Assembly: GCA_046719465.1 (NCBI GenBank)
Contig: JBDNCV010000007.1
Location: 1 to 45,735, forward strand
Source: JANWYT01 sp046719465
GTDB taxonomy: Bacteria > Chloroflexota > Anaerolineae > Aggregatilineales > Phototrophicaceae
Direction: 5' to 3'
Length of the DNA: 45,735 nucleotides
In this document: positions 16,417-24,188 of the stretch, one piece after another
How positions within the stretch are numbered: position 1 is the first letter of the stretch
Layout of the letters: each line of letters begins with the position of its first letter
Notes under the pieces: generated by a model
What the model was told of the DNA's origin: nothing
The model's input: only the letters and a program-made list of their open reading frames with translations
The model's database searches: none
Position numbers and translations under genes: made by a program

Positions 16417-18393
16417 TCATAGTGTACGCTTGATCCCCTGACTTAGGTAATGCGCCAGTGTGAGGATGCTGAGCATAGGGTTGACGCCGGTCGCAGTGGG
16501 CAGGGCGCTGCCGTCCACGACGAAGCAGTTTTTCAACTCCCACAGTTGACCGTCCGGGCGTGTCGCGCCGAGCTGAGGATGAGCAGCGATGCGACATGAA
16601 CTCATCTGATGCGCGCACAGCAGCGCGAAGTCGTTCGGCTTGAGGCCTTTAGCCTCGACATGCTTGAGAAAGTCGTCAAAGCTGCCTTTGCCCGCCTGAT
16701 ATGAGGTGGCGTCGTTGTGCGGGCTGAACACTTGACGCGCGCCCGCCGCGTGGTGAATCTTGAGCGCCTCCAGCACGCCCCTCTGAAGATGCGCTCGATC
16801 ATAGGGGTGCAGCGCGTACTCCACCACCGGTTGACCGTGCCGATCAATCGACACGCGGCCGCCATGAAAATCGCGGTTGATGACGATGAGGTTGCCGATG
16901 TACTCCGTTTGGGCGACGAGGCGCTTGTGCTCGGCAGCGCTGCGCCACGGCATGACGGCAGCCGTCAAGCCCGGGTGCGCAGGAGCTGTTTCGATCACCA
17001 CACCGTAGCCCTTGCCATCGAGGTTGTTGAACTGCTTCACCACGCGCGTGAGCGACGCGCCCTGCCACGTTCGCACCGGCTCATCAAAGATGCTGAAGAT
17101 GACCGTCGTCGGGTGCAGGTGAACGTTGGCCCCGATGTTGTAGTGGGTGAGGCCGCTGCGCCGCAGGATGGCGGGCGTGTTGATCGTCCCGGCTGCCATG
17201 ACAACCGCCTTGGCTTTGACCGTCACTTGCTGGACGCGCCCCTGCCGATCTGCCACGTCCAGCACTGCGCCAGTAGCCGTCCCGCGCTCATGGGTGAGGT
17301 GGCGCACCTCTGCGCGGATGACGATCCGCGCCCCGTGTGCCACGGCATCCGGCAGGAAGGTGCGCAGCGTGCCCTGCTTCGCGCCGAAGGAACAGCCATA
17401 GCCGCAGTAGCCGCAGTCCTCGCAGCCTTTGACATTGCGCGGGATGACCTCCACAGGGTAGCCCAGCGCCTCTGCGCCTTTGACGAGCATGGCCGTGTTG
17501 GGGTTGAGCGCGCACTCGTTCGTATTGACGTTGATGCGCTGGCTGACGGCGTCCATGCTGGCTTGGTACTCTGGCGTGGTCGCCCCCTCAAAACCATAGT
17601 CGCGCGCCCACTCTTGCAGCACGTTCTCCGGCGTGCGCAGCGACCCCGACCAGTTGACGGTTGTCCCCCCGCCCAGCGTCGCGCCCGCGAGGATCATCAT
17701 GGTCGTGTCCTTCGTCGCCAGCGCGCCTCTTTTCTCGAACAGCGTCTGTGTAGACTTCACTTCGTCGCCGGTGAGCTGCGCGTCCGTGTAGTAATCGCCT
17801 TTTTCGACGATCAACACGTCGAAGCCTGCGGCGGCCAGTTCCGCCGCGGCCACGCCCCCGCCCGCCCCACTGCCGATCACCAGCACATCGGCGCTGAGGG
17901 TGGTCTCACCGCTGATGTCAAGCGGCTGGAGCGCCGGGCGCGCCGCGCCGCCAGCGTTGTTGACCGCGCCCGGGTAGTGGATCACCGGCCAGACAGGATG
18001 CGCCCCCTGCGGCGGGTTGCCATACGCGATGAACAGCGTCAGTCGTTTAAAGGCCTGAAACACCTTGCGCCGCAGCGCTAGGCCGCTGAACGCCCATGAG
18101 CGCAGCGCCTCCTCGCGCTGCGCTTGGCTCATCTGCGAAAAAGGTCGCCCCTCCGCCCCAAACAAACGCTGGAACCAGCCCTGCTCAAAGGCGTTCAACA
18201 GCAGCTTCAACTCACGCTTGGCGGCCTCGTCTGTGGCGTATTCAAGGCCGGTCTCGATATCATCGAGCAGCGTGGTTGTGTTCACAGGATCAAAGGTCGC
18301 CAGCGGCTCTGGCAGGTCGCCGTTGGCAGGCGCGGTCAGCGTTTGCACAATTGCGCGCAGGGCGCGGCGTTCTGTTTCGGTTAGAAAAGCCAT
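16417..18393 (-). CDS. GMC-family FAD oxidoreductase with N-terminal gluconate dehydrogenase subunit-3-like region
   Basis: A 658-residue flavoprotein. Residues 1-115 resemble the gluconate 2-dehydrogenase subunit 3 module (LTETERRALRAIVQTLTAP). FAD binding starts at VLVIGSGAGGGVAAAELAAAG (about 171-191), followed by a LGGGTTVNWSGS segment. A Cys-rich stretch, CEDCGYCGYGC (about residues 323-333), occurs in the long-chain alcohol oxidase-like branch. The C-terminal GMC domain has AHQMSSCR, with the probable catalytic His, and VVDGSALPTATGVNPMLS. The family oxidises alcohols or sugars. It follows the glucose-type permease by 74 bases, so a sugar or sugar-alcohol substrate is possible but unproven. 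GGAGG lies six bases before the ATG. Confidence 0.9.
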   Translation of the reverse strand: MAFLTETERRALRAIVQTLTAPANGDLPEPLATFDPVNTTTLLDDIETGLEYATDEAAKRELKLLLNAFEQGWFQRLFGAEGRPFSQMSQAQREEALRSWAFSGLALRRKVFQAFKRLTLFIAYGNPPQGAHPVWPVIHYPGAVNNAGGAARPALQPLDISGETTLSADVLVIGSGAGGGVAAAELAAAGFDVLIVEKGDYYTDAQLTGDEVKSTQTLFEKRGALATKDTTMMILAGATLGGGTTVNWSGSLRTPENVLQEWARDYGFEGATTPEYQASMDAVSQRINVNTNECALNPNTAMLVKGAEALGYPVEVIPRNVKGCEDCGYCGYGCSFGAKQGTLRTFLPDAVAHGARIVIRAEVRHLTHERGTATGAVLDVADRQGRVQQVTVKAKAVVMAAGTINTPAILRRSGLTHYNIGANVHLHPTTVIFSIFDEPVRTWQGASLTRVVKQFNNLDGKGYGVVIETAPAHPGLTAAVMPWRSAAEHKRLVAQTEYIGNLIVINRDFHGGRVSIDRHGQPVVEYALHPYDRAHLQRGVLEALKIHHAAGARQVFSPHNDATSYQAGKGSFDDFLKHVEAKGLKPNDFALLCAHQMSSCRIAAHPQLGATRPDGQLWELKNCFVVDGSALPTATGVNPMLSILTLAHYLSQGIKRTL

Positions 18394-18467
18394 GCTCGGC
18401 CTCCATCATCGCTGTGATCGTCAGCCTTGATTGTAGCCTGTTTTTGTGATGCGCATGGCCATCTGCT

Positions 18468-19316
18468 TCACCCCTTGATCGACCCCGCGAGCAGCCCACG
18501 GATGAAATAGCGCCCCAGCAGGATATACACCAGCAGCGGGGGCAGCGCGGCCACAATCGCACCCGCCATTGGCAGGTTCCACCGCACCGCCTCCCCACCA
18601 GCGAGCTGCGCCAGCCCCACGGTGATCGGCTGTGAGTCGTTGTTCGTCATGGTGACTGCGAACAGAAACTCATTCCAGATTTGGGTGAACTGCCAGATGA
18701 TCACGACGACGAAGCCCGGCAAGGACAGCGGGAACACGATCTGCGTGTAGATGCGGAAGAAGCCCGCGCCGTCAATGGCTGCTGATTCAAGCATCTCGTC
18801 GGGGATGTCTACGTAGAAGTTGCGGAAGATAAGTGTCGTGATCGGTAGCCCATAGACCACGTGGATCAAGATCAGCCCGGGCAAGCCCCCGTACAGGTTG
18901 ATATCGCGCATGAACTCAAACAGCGGGATCAAAATCGCCTGATACGGGATGAACATCCCGAAGATGATGAGCGGGAAGAAGATTTTCTCCCCGGGGATGC
19001 GCCACTTCGACAGCACATAGCCGTTCACCGACCCCAACACGCTCGAAAGCAGTGTCGCCCAGAACACCAAGAACACGCTGTTCTGCAAGCGCCCGCCAAA
19101 CGCCTGAAATACCTGCTGGTAGCTCTCCCAGAAGGGGCGCTCTGGCAGGTTCCATGCGGTGGCAAGGTTGATCGTGGCTGGGTCTTTCAAGCTCGTCACC
19201 ACCACCAAGTAGATCGGCACGATGAAGAACAGCGAAAATATCGCCAGCACCACATAAATGCTGACGCGCATCGTGTAGCGGCGCATGTCATAGGCCGTCA
19301 TGGGTTGGTTGCTCAT
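18468..19316 (-). CDS. Sugar ABC permease, MalG/GtsC type
   Basis: A 282-residue permease subunit with six helices and the EAA loop PDEMLESAAIDGAGFFRIYTQ. N-terminal TM1 (about 15-40) is followed by the short VVTSLKDPATINL segment usual in glucose/mannose-type permeases, and it ends with a LLGRYFIRGLLAGSIKG tail. It follows the partner permease after 12 bases and probably forms the heterodimeric channel for the glucose-type binding protein encoded upstream. No ATPase gene lies in this operon. Confidence 0.93.
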   Translation of the reverse strand: MSNQPMTAYDMRRYTMRVSIYVVLAIFSLFFIVPIYLVVVTSLKDPATINLATAWNLPERPFWESYQQVFQAFGGRLQNSVFLVFWATLLSSVLGSVNGYVLSKWRIPGEKIFFPLIIFGMFIPYQAILIPLFEFMRDINLYGGLPGLILIHVVYGLPITTLIFRNFYVDIPDEMLESAAIDGAGFFRIYTQIVFPLSLPGFVVVIIWQFTQIWNEFLFAVTMTNNDSQPITVGLAQLAGGEAVRWNLPMAGAIVAALPPLLVYILLGRYFIRGLLAGSIKG

Positions 19317-19328
19317 CGGCGGCTCCTT

Positions 19329-20474
19329 TCAGCGCTTGCTGGTGCGCAGCTGCGACCAGAGATACGGCACGATAATCACGCCCACCGTGATCAGCATGAT
19401 CACCGCGATGGCGCTGGCTTTAGCGAACTGATTCTCGCGGAAGCCTTTGGTGTAGACCATGATGCCCGGCACGATGGTTTGCGCGTTGTCTGGCCCAGCC
19501 ATCGCAAACACCAGATCGAAGATCTTCAACGAGATATGCCCCAAGACGATCATCGCGCTCAGCACAATTGGGTTGAGCTGCGGCAGAATGATGTAGCGGT
19601 AGATGCCGATCTCGGTGCAGCCGTCCACGCGCGCCGCCTCGCGCAGCTCATCCGAGATGCCACGAATGCCGGCGATGAACATCGCCATCGTGTAGCCGCT
19701 CATCTGCCAGACCGCCGCGATGATGATCCCTACCAGCGCGAGATTGAAGCCCTTGGGCGCGATGTTCGGCTCCAGCGCGGGTTGATCGAGCGGCGGCCAG
19801 ATGTGGCTCCACACCCCCGTGAGCACCACCGCCAGCATGATGACCGCCGCCCCCACGCCGTACTGTGCCGCGCGGATGCGCCCCTTCATAAACAGGTTGG
19901 CGGTGTAGAAGGCCACAATGGCCAGCCCGATCATCGTAAGCAGATCAGGCACTTGATGCCACTCAAACGGCAAGATCACATCGCGGCTGTTCATCCAGCG
20001 GAAGCTAATCGGCTCTAGGCCTAACAGCGCCTGTGGCAAGATGTTGACCCCACCGCCGGGCTGGAGCATCCAGCGCCAGATCGTCCCCGTCACGACGAAC
20101 GACAGCGACATCGGGAACAAGAACAACGTGCGGAAGAACGCCTCCCCGCGCACGTTTTGATCCAGCAGCAGCGCTAGCAGCAGCCCGAAGAACAAACACC
20201 CCCCCACAAAGAACACTGTGAAGAAGAAGGTGTTGGTCATGGCGTTGCGGAAGGGGAAGTCGAGCATATCCGTGAACAGCGCATCGTAATTGGCAAGGCC
20301 GATGTTCGACTTCTCCACGCCTTGCAGCAGCGGGGGCGGCGCGCCGCTGTTGCCCCAATTCGTCTGGGAGGTTTGCCACGCGCGGAAGATGAAAAAGTAG
20401 ACGAAGATGCCAATCGCCAGCAGCGACGGCAGCAGCATCAAGAAGGCGATCACACGATCTCGCGGGCTTCGCAT
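19329..20474 (-). CDS. Sugar ABC permease, MalF/GtsB type, with extra helices
   Basis: A 381-residue permease. The N-terminal TM (about 8-30) and the EAA loop ISDELREAARVDGCTEIGIYR are standard. Residues about 178-235 insert two further hydrophobic segments, LLTMIGLAIVAFYTANLF and GVGAAVIMLAVVLTGVW, before the usual TM domain core, giving about eight helices instead of six. It precedes the MalG-type gene and follows the binding protein gene after a terminator-like stem. Confidence 0.9.
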   Translation of the reverse strand: MRSPRDRVIAFLMLLPSLLAIGIFVYFFIFRAWQTSQTNWGNSGAPPPLLQGVEKSNIGLANYDALFTDMLDFPFRNAMTNTFFFTVFFVGGCLFFGLLLALLLDQNVRGEAFFRTLFLFPMSLSFVVTGTIWRWMLQPGGGVNILPQALLGLEPISFRWMNSRDVILPFEWHQVPDLLTMIGLAIVAFYTANLFMKGRIRAAQYGVGAAVIMLAVVLTGVWSHIWPPLDQPALEPNIAPKGFNLALVGIIIAAVWQMSGYTMAMFIAGIRGISDELREAARVDGCTEIGIYRYIILPQLNPIVLSAMIVLGHISLKIFDLVFAMAGPDNAQTIVPGIMVYTKGFRENQFAKASAIAVIMLITVGVIIVPYLWSQLRTSKR

Positions 20475-20500
20475 CTGTGCACCTGCTTTCTAAACTCGAT

Positions 20501-20537
20501 AAAAAAAGACCCCACCCAAGCGTGGGGCAGGGTCTTT
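20501..20537 (-). terminator. Terminator-like stem between binding protein and permease genes
   Basis: On the minus strand AAAGACCC (20537-20530) and GGGTCTTT (20512-20505) form the outer arms, with a CCCCAC/GTGGGG inner pairing as the alternative. The T-run continues to 20501. This is a good intrinsic terminator by shape, placed 21 bases beyond the binding-protein stop, and would let only part of the transcription reach the permease genes. Confidence 0.75.
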
Positions 20538-20558
20538 CAATTGTCCTAACGAGGCAGA

Positions 20559-21815
20559 TCAGCCGCCACAGGCCCCGCTCTGAACACAAATCACGGACAT
20601 AGCGCTGGCCGCTGCGGCCGAGCTGCCGCTGGCCAAGAAGATCTCCATGACTTGGTTGAAGTCGCCCATGAAGCGCTCGTTGGCCGCCGTGCCGTGCACC
20701 AAGCTCCCGACCAGCACGTTGCTAGCGAAGTCAGCGGCGGCATCTTGCAGGTAGGCGTTGTACAGCTCAGGCGCGGCTTCCACTGCGTCAATGCGCGCTG
20801 GGATCGAGCCTTTCAGCGGGTTGAAGGCGTTCTGACCCTCGACCGAACCGAGCAGACGCAGCCACTCGATGGTGTTGTCGCGGTGCGCTACGCCCACCGG
20901 CAGGCCGAAGCTGTCGGACAGCCACATGAACACGCCGTCTGTATCTGGGGCAGCGGCATAGCCGAAGCCGACGCCCGGCTCCAGACCAAGCGTGGTCGTC
21001 ATATACCCCGCGGCCCAGTCGCCCATGATGTTGAACGCAGCGCTGCCATCCACCACTTTGTCAATCGCCTGCTGCCATGAGAGGCCTGCAGCGTCCTCCG
21101 CGATGTTGCTGCACGCGAGGATCTCGCCGAAGCGGTCGAACACGGCGATCATCTCCGGCCCTGCCGGGTCGGTCTCGCCTGTCCAGATGCCATTCCAGCC
21201 GTCCGCGCCCAACACACCCAGCGCAACGCTCTCGAACAGGTGGTTGACCGTCCACGCCTCGCCTACGACCAGCGGGGTCACGCCCTGCGCTTGAATCGTG
21301 GGGCACACCGCGAGGAATTCATCCCACGTCGTCGGGACTTCGATGCCCCACTCGGCGATCTTGGCGGGGTTGAACCACATGACGTTGGAGCGATGGATGT
21401 TGACCGGCACGCTGTAGATGCCGCCCTCGTAGGTCACGAGGTCGATCAAGCCCTGCGGGAAGGCGTCGAACCAGCCTTCTTCCTCGAACAGGAAGGTCAA
21501 GTCTTCCATACGGCCTGCCACAACCCAAGTGCCCGTCAGTTCCTCGCCCGCGTGCACTTGGAACGAATCAGGCGGCGTGCCCCCCAGCATGCGCGTCTTG
21601 AGGACAGCGCGCGCGTTGACACCGCTGCCGCCTGTCACCGTCGCGTTGATCACTTCTACGCCCGGGTTGGCTTCGCGGTAGAGTTCGATCAACGCTTCAA
21701 GAGCCGGGCCTTCATCACCCGCCCACCAAGAGAAGATCTCCAATTGGCCGTCCTGCGCACGGACAGCCCCAAACATCAACATCGACACAAGAACAAATGC
21801 TAGCAACCGTTTCAT
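20559..21815 (-). CDS. Glucose/mannose-type extracellular sugar-binding protein
   Basis: A 418-residue exported solute-binding protein. The signal peptide covers residues 1-20 with the predicted cut after VRA, leaving Gln at +1; no lipobox Cys is present. The mature start LEIFSWWAGDEGPALEALIELY, then NATVTGGSG, VLKTRMLGGTPPDSFQVHAGEEL and VNIHRSNVMWFNP, closely follow the glucose-binding protein of Thermus and related GtsA-like proteins, from memory of that family. Glucose, mannose or galactose is the likely ligand. C-terminal Cys pair CVQSGAC may form a disulfide. GGAG lies nine bases before the ATG. Confidence 0.92.
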   Translation of the reverse strand: MKRLLAFVLVSMLMFGAVRAQDGQLEIFSWWAGDEGPALEALIELYREANPGVEVINATVTGGSGVNARAVLKTRMLGGTPPDSFQVHAGEELTGTWVVAGRMEDLTFLFEEEGWFDAFPQGLIDLVTYEGGIYSVPVNIHRSNVMWFNPAKIAEWGIEVPTTWDEFLAVCPTIQAQGVTPLVVGEAWTVNHLFESVALGVLGADGWNGIWTGETDPAGPEMIAVFDRFGEILACSNIAEDAAGLSWQQAIDKVVDGSAAFNIMGDWAAGYMTTTLGLEPGVGFGYAAAPDTDGVFMWLSDSFGLPVGVAHRDNTIEWLRLLGSVEGQNAFNPLKGSIPARIDAVEAAPELYNAYLQDAAADFASNVLVGSLVHGTAANERFMGDFNQVMEIFLASGSSAAAASAMSVICVQSGACGG

Positions 21816-21849
21816 AAACTATCTCCATTGGGTACATCAAAGGTCTATT

Positions 21850-21875
21850 TACTGCACACTCATAAATGTACTGCA
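21850..21875. promoter_or_regulatory. Direct repeat upstream of the glucose-type binding protein gene
   Basis: TACTGCA occurs at 21850-21856 and 21869-21875, 19 bp apart start to start, about two helical turns. It sits 35-60 bases before the start codon, where a regulator or promoter would be expected. On the minus strand the copy at 21869-21875 is part of TTGCAG, a possible -35. Confidence 0.3.
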
Positions 21876-21937
21876 ACCAAGCCCGCGTTGCAATGACCTC
21901 AGGCTCAAGGGGGTCAATTTTCAGTGGGATGGGACTT

Positions 21938-22077
21938 GGGCCTCAACCCCCAACCCCCTTCTCCGGTAGAGAAGGGGGCATGCGCTCCCACACTGCTGAG
22001 CCTGAAACAGCAGATCACGACGCAGCAGCGCCACAAGTCCCCTCTCCGCCGGGAGAGGGGATTTAGGGGTGAGGCCC
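21938..22077. repeat. Palindromic interspersed repeat, copy B
   Basis: A 140-bp element with perfect 8-bp terminal inverted repeats, GGGCCTCA (21938-21945) and TGAGGCCC (22070-22077). Two hairpins lie inside: CCCCCTTCTC with GAGAAGGGGG (21954-21978, 10-bp stem) and CCCCTCTCC with GGAGAGGGG (22039-22060, 9-bp stem). About 60 bp of unique sequence separates them. It is the longest copy in the window and contains both hairpin types. Confidence 0.8.
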
Positions 22078-22197
22078 TCCACAGGCAACCGCAGCATCAT
22101 CCTCTCACAATCTGCCAAGCCTCCTCAAACGGACTGCTTGCGTGTTGCTTTAACTTCAATAGAATAAGGTCATCAGCGTATGTGAGGAGTCCCCTAG

Positions 22198-23061
22198 ATG
22201 CCCGGTTCGGGGAGTGTTATCCGCTTGCTAAGCGGCGCAAAGTCTGACAAGGGGATGCAGCGATCAAATAACGAAGACAGTGTGAGTGTGCTGGGGCATG
22301 ACCTCGCGGTGCTGGCCATCATCGCCGATGGCATGGGCGGCGCGGTCGCGGGTGAGCGCGCCAGCCGCATCGCAGTAACTACCATCCAAGACCGGCTGCT
22401 GGCGCACCCCTTCTCTGACCCGCGCGACCTCGAGCCGCTGCCGGATGATATGGTGCTCGATATGATCGTGGACGCGGTGCGGTCTGCCAACGAGCACATC
22501 ATCGACGAAGCGCGCGAGATGCCCGAACTGCAAGGCATGGGCACGACGCTTACGCTGGCGCTGGCGCGCGGGCGTGGGGTCGTTCTGGCGCATGTGGGCG
22601 ACAGCCGCGCCTACCTCATCGACGGCTACGACCACAGCCTGACGCAGATCACGCGCGACCACAGCTTTGTACAGGCCTTGCTCGACGCAGGCCACATCAC
22701 CCCCGCCGAGGCCGAACACCACGCGATGAAGAACGTGCTCTACCGCGCGCTCGGCCAATCCCCTGAGCTAGATATCGACCTCATCAGCGGGGTGCTGCTC
22801 AACCCGGGGGATCGCATCCTGCTGTGCACCGACGGCCTCACCTTGCACGTCTCGCCTGAGGAAATTCGCGCCGAGGCGCTGGCCGATGACGACCCTGAGC
22901 GTATCGCTGCGCGCCTGATCGACTTGGCCAATCAACGCGGTGGACGCGACAACATCAGCGTGATCGTCATCGTGGCGCAGCCTGCCGGCACATCGCAAGA
23001 GAGCACTGGCCTGCTGCGCATGGACTATGAAGATGAAGACCCGACGCTGCCCCTGCGCTAG
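22198..23061 (+). CDS. PP2C-family Ser/Thr protein phosphatase
   Basis: A 287-residue soluble metal-dependent phosphatase. Family motifs are SDKGMQRSNNEDS, IIADGMGGAVAGERAS, GTTLTLALARGRGVVLAHVGDSRAYL, ITRDHSFVQALLDAGHIT, NVLYRALG, GDRILLCTDGLT and GGRDNISVIVI. The Asp residues of the ADGMGG, GDSR, CTDGL and RDN motifs are the expected metal ligands, and all are present. It would dephosphorylate targets of Hanks-type kinases, though no kinase lies in the window. A GAGGAG ribosome site precedes the ATG. Its TAG overlaps that of the convergent LCP gene in a CTAG. Confidence 0.95.
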   Translation: MPGSGSVIRLLSGAKSDKGMQRSNNEDSVSVLGHDLAVLAIIADGMGGAVAGERASRIAVTTIQDRLLAHPFSDPRDLEPLPDDMVLDMIVDAVRSANEHIIDEAREMPELQGMGTTLTLALARGRGVVLAHVGDSRAYLIDGYDHSLTQITRDHSFVQALLDAGHITPAEAEHHAMKNVLYRALGQSPELDIDLISGVLLNPGDRILLCTDGLTLHVSPEEIRAEALADDDPERIAARLIDLANQRGGRDNISVIVIVAQPAGTSQESTGLLRMDYEDEDPTLPLR

Positions 23062-23993
23062 TTCCAGTAAACATCACCGAACGCCTCAGACAGCGCGCTT
23101 GGGATCAACTCTACGCGCGGCACACGCACACGTCCGCCCCCGAGGGTCATTGTGCGCGTGTTGCTCTCGTTAAAGCCCCCCGTGCGAATGCTTGCCCCCA
23201 TATCCAGCGCCACCAGCCCCAAGAACGTGAGCTGCTCAAACGGCACATTGGTCACGACGTTGTTCCGCAGTTGCGTCACCAGCACGGGCGCTTGCAGCAG
23301 CATGTTTTGCAGCACGTTCGGCTCGCGCAGGCGCTCAAACACAGCCTGCATAACGGCCATCTGCCGCTGACCGCGCAAGTAGTCGTTGTCGCCATGCCGC
23401 GTGCGCGCATACTTCAACGCAGTACGCCCATCCAGCACCTGCCAGCCGCGCTGGATAAAAAACGGGTCATAGCCAAAGTTCATGTCAGGGTACGTTGGGT
23501 CGCTGATGCTGTAGGGGATGTCCATCATAATCCCGCCCATCGAATCAATCAGCGTGATGAACGCTGTAAAATCAAACAGCAGGAAAGCGTCAATCTGAAT
23601 CCCGAGGTTGCGGCTCAAAACCTCCATCGTGTAGTACGGCCCATAGCCAGCCGCGCGCTGCTCGCCTACCTGTGAGAGTGTGTTGACGCGCGCAAATACG
23701 CCGCTGTCTGGCAGTGGCAGATGCAGATCGCGCGGGATGTGGAAAAGCCCAATGCCCCCCGTTGCGGGGTCATAGCTGACGAGAATCAGCACATCAGAGC
23801 GAGATGACAGCAGGTTAAATTCGCTGGGGCGGCGATCCATACCCATCACCAACACGGTATAGCGCGAAGTGCCATCCCACGGCTCAGGCGGTGGTGGGGT
23901 GTAGATCTGCTGGGCACTCACGAGCGGGCTTAACACAGCAAGCAAACCCGCCAACAGCCAGAAACGTACCGCGCGGAATCGTTGATTGATCAC
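23058..23993 (-). CDS. LytR-CpsA-Psr (LCP) family cell-wall protein
   Basis: A 311-residue exported protein. Residues 1-27 form a signal peptide cut after VSA, leaving Gln at +1, or alternatively act as an anchor. The LCP domain shows YTVLVMGMDRRPSEF, SDVLILVSYDP, GLFHIPRDLHLPLP, YGPYYTMEVLSRNLGI, SMGGIMMDIP, LDGRTALKYARTRHGDNDYLRGQRQ. The Arg and Asp residues that bind pyrophosphate-lipid substrates are present. LCP enzymes transfer polyprenyl-phosphate-linked glycans to peptidoglycan or other acceptors; the glycan here is unknown. Confidence 0.92.
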   Translation of the reverse strand: MINQRFRAVRFWLLAGLLAVLSPLVSAQQIYTPPPPEPWDGTSRYTVLVMGMDRRPSEFNLLSSRSDVLILVSYDPATGGIGLFHIPRDLHLPLPDSGVFARVNTLSQVGEQRAAGYGPYYTMEVLSRNLGIQIDAFLLFDFTAFITLIDSMGGIMMDIPYSISDPTYPDMNFGYDPFFIQRGWQVLDGRTALKYARTRHGDNDYLRGQRQMAVMQAVFERLREPNVLQNMLLQAPVLVTQLRNNVVTNVPFEQLTFLGLVALDMGASIRTGGFNESNTRTMTLGGGRVRVPRVELIPSALSEAFGDVYWN

Positions 23994-24126
23994 GTTGCAA
24001 CTTTCCTAAACTCATCCTTGCACTTACCTTTCTAATGATACCAGACACTGCTGCATCTTTACTTGACGTTCACAATACGCTTGCATTGTGCTTGAGCGAC
24101 GACACACACCGCAGGGCGAGCGCCTG

Positions 24127-24155
24127 TTGGCCGAAGCGGCTGAAATCGCTACAAT
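24127..24155 (+). promoter_or_regulatory. Predicted promoter of the FHA gene
   Basis: TTGGCC (24127-24132) and TACAAT (24150-24155) are separated by 17 bp, about 33 bases before the ATG at 24189. A GAGGAG ribosome site follows seven bases before the start. Confidence 0.55.
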
Positions 24156-24188
24156 GAGCGCAGGCGTACTTTCACGAGGAGTCGGTGC

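Larger units (their letters stand above)
21816..22197. other. Intergenic region between divergent genes, mostly repeat
   Basis: This 382-base gap separates the glucose-type binding protein from the PP2C gene. It contains the TACTGCA direct repeat near the left edge, repeat copy B at 21938-22077, and a GAGGAG ribosome site just before 22198. I find no supported gene; reading frames here are created by the GC-rich palindromes. No clear promoter for the PP2C gene was found. Confidence 0.6.

Noticed and set aside
16717..18081. A 454-codon open frame antisense to the GMC oxidoreductase
   Set aside because: It lies wholly inside a well-supported gene; composition is Arg/His/Val-rich as expected for a GC-rich antisense frame, with no family motif.
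18861..20018. A 385-codon frame antisense to the two glucose-type permease genes
   Set aside because: Low-complexity His/Arg/Gln sequence without any motif; both permeases on the minus strand are certain.
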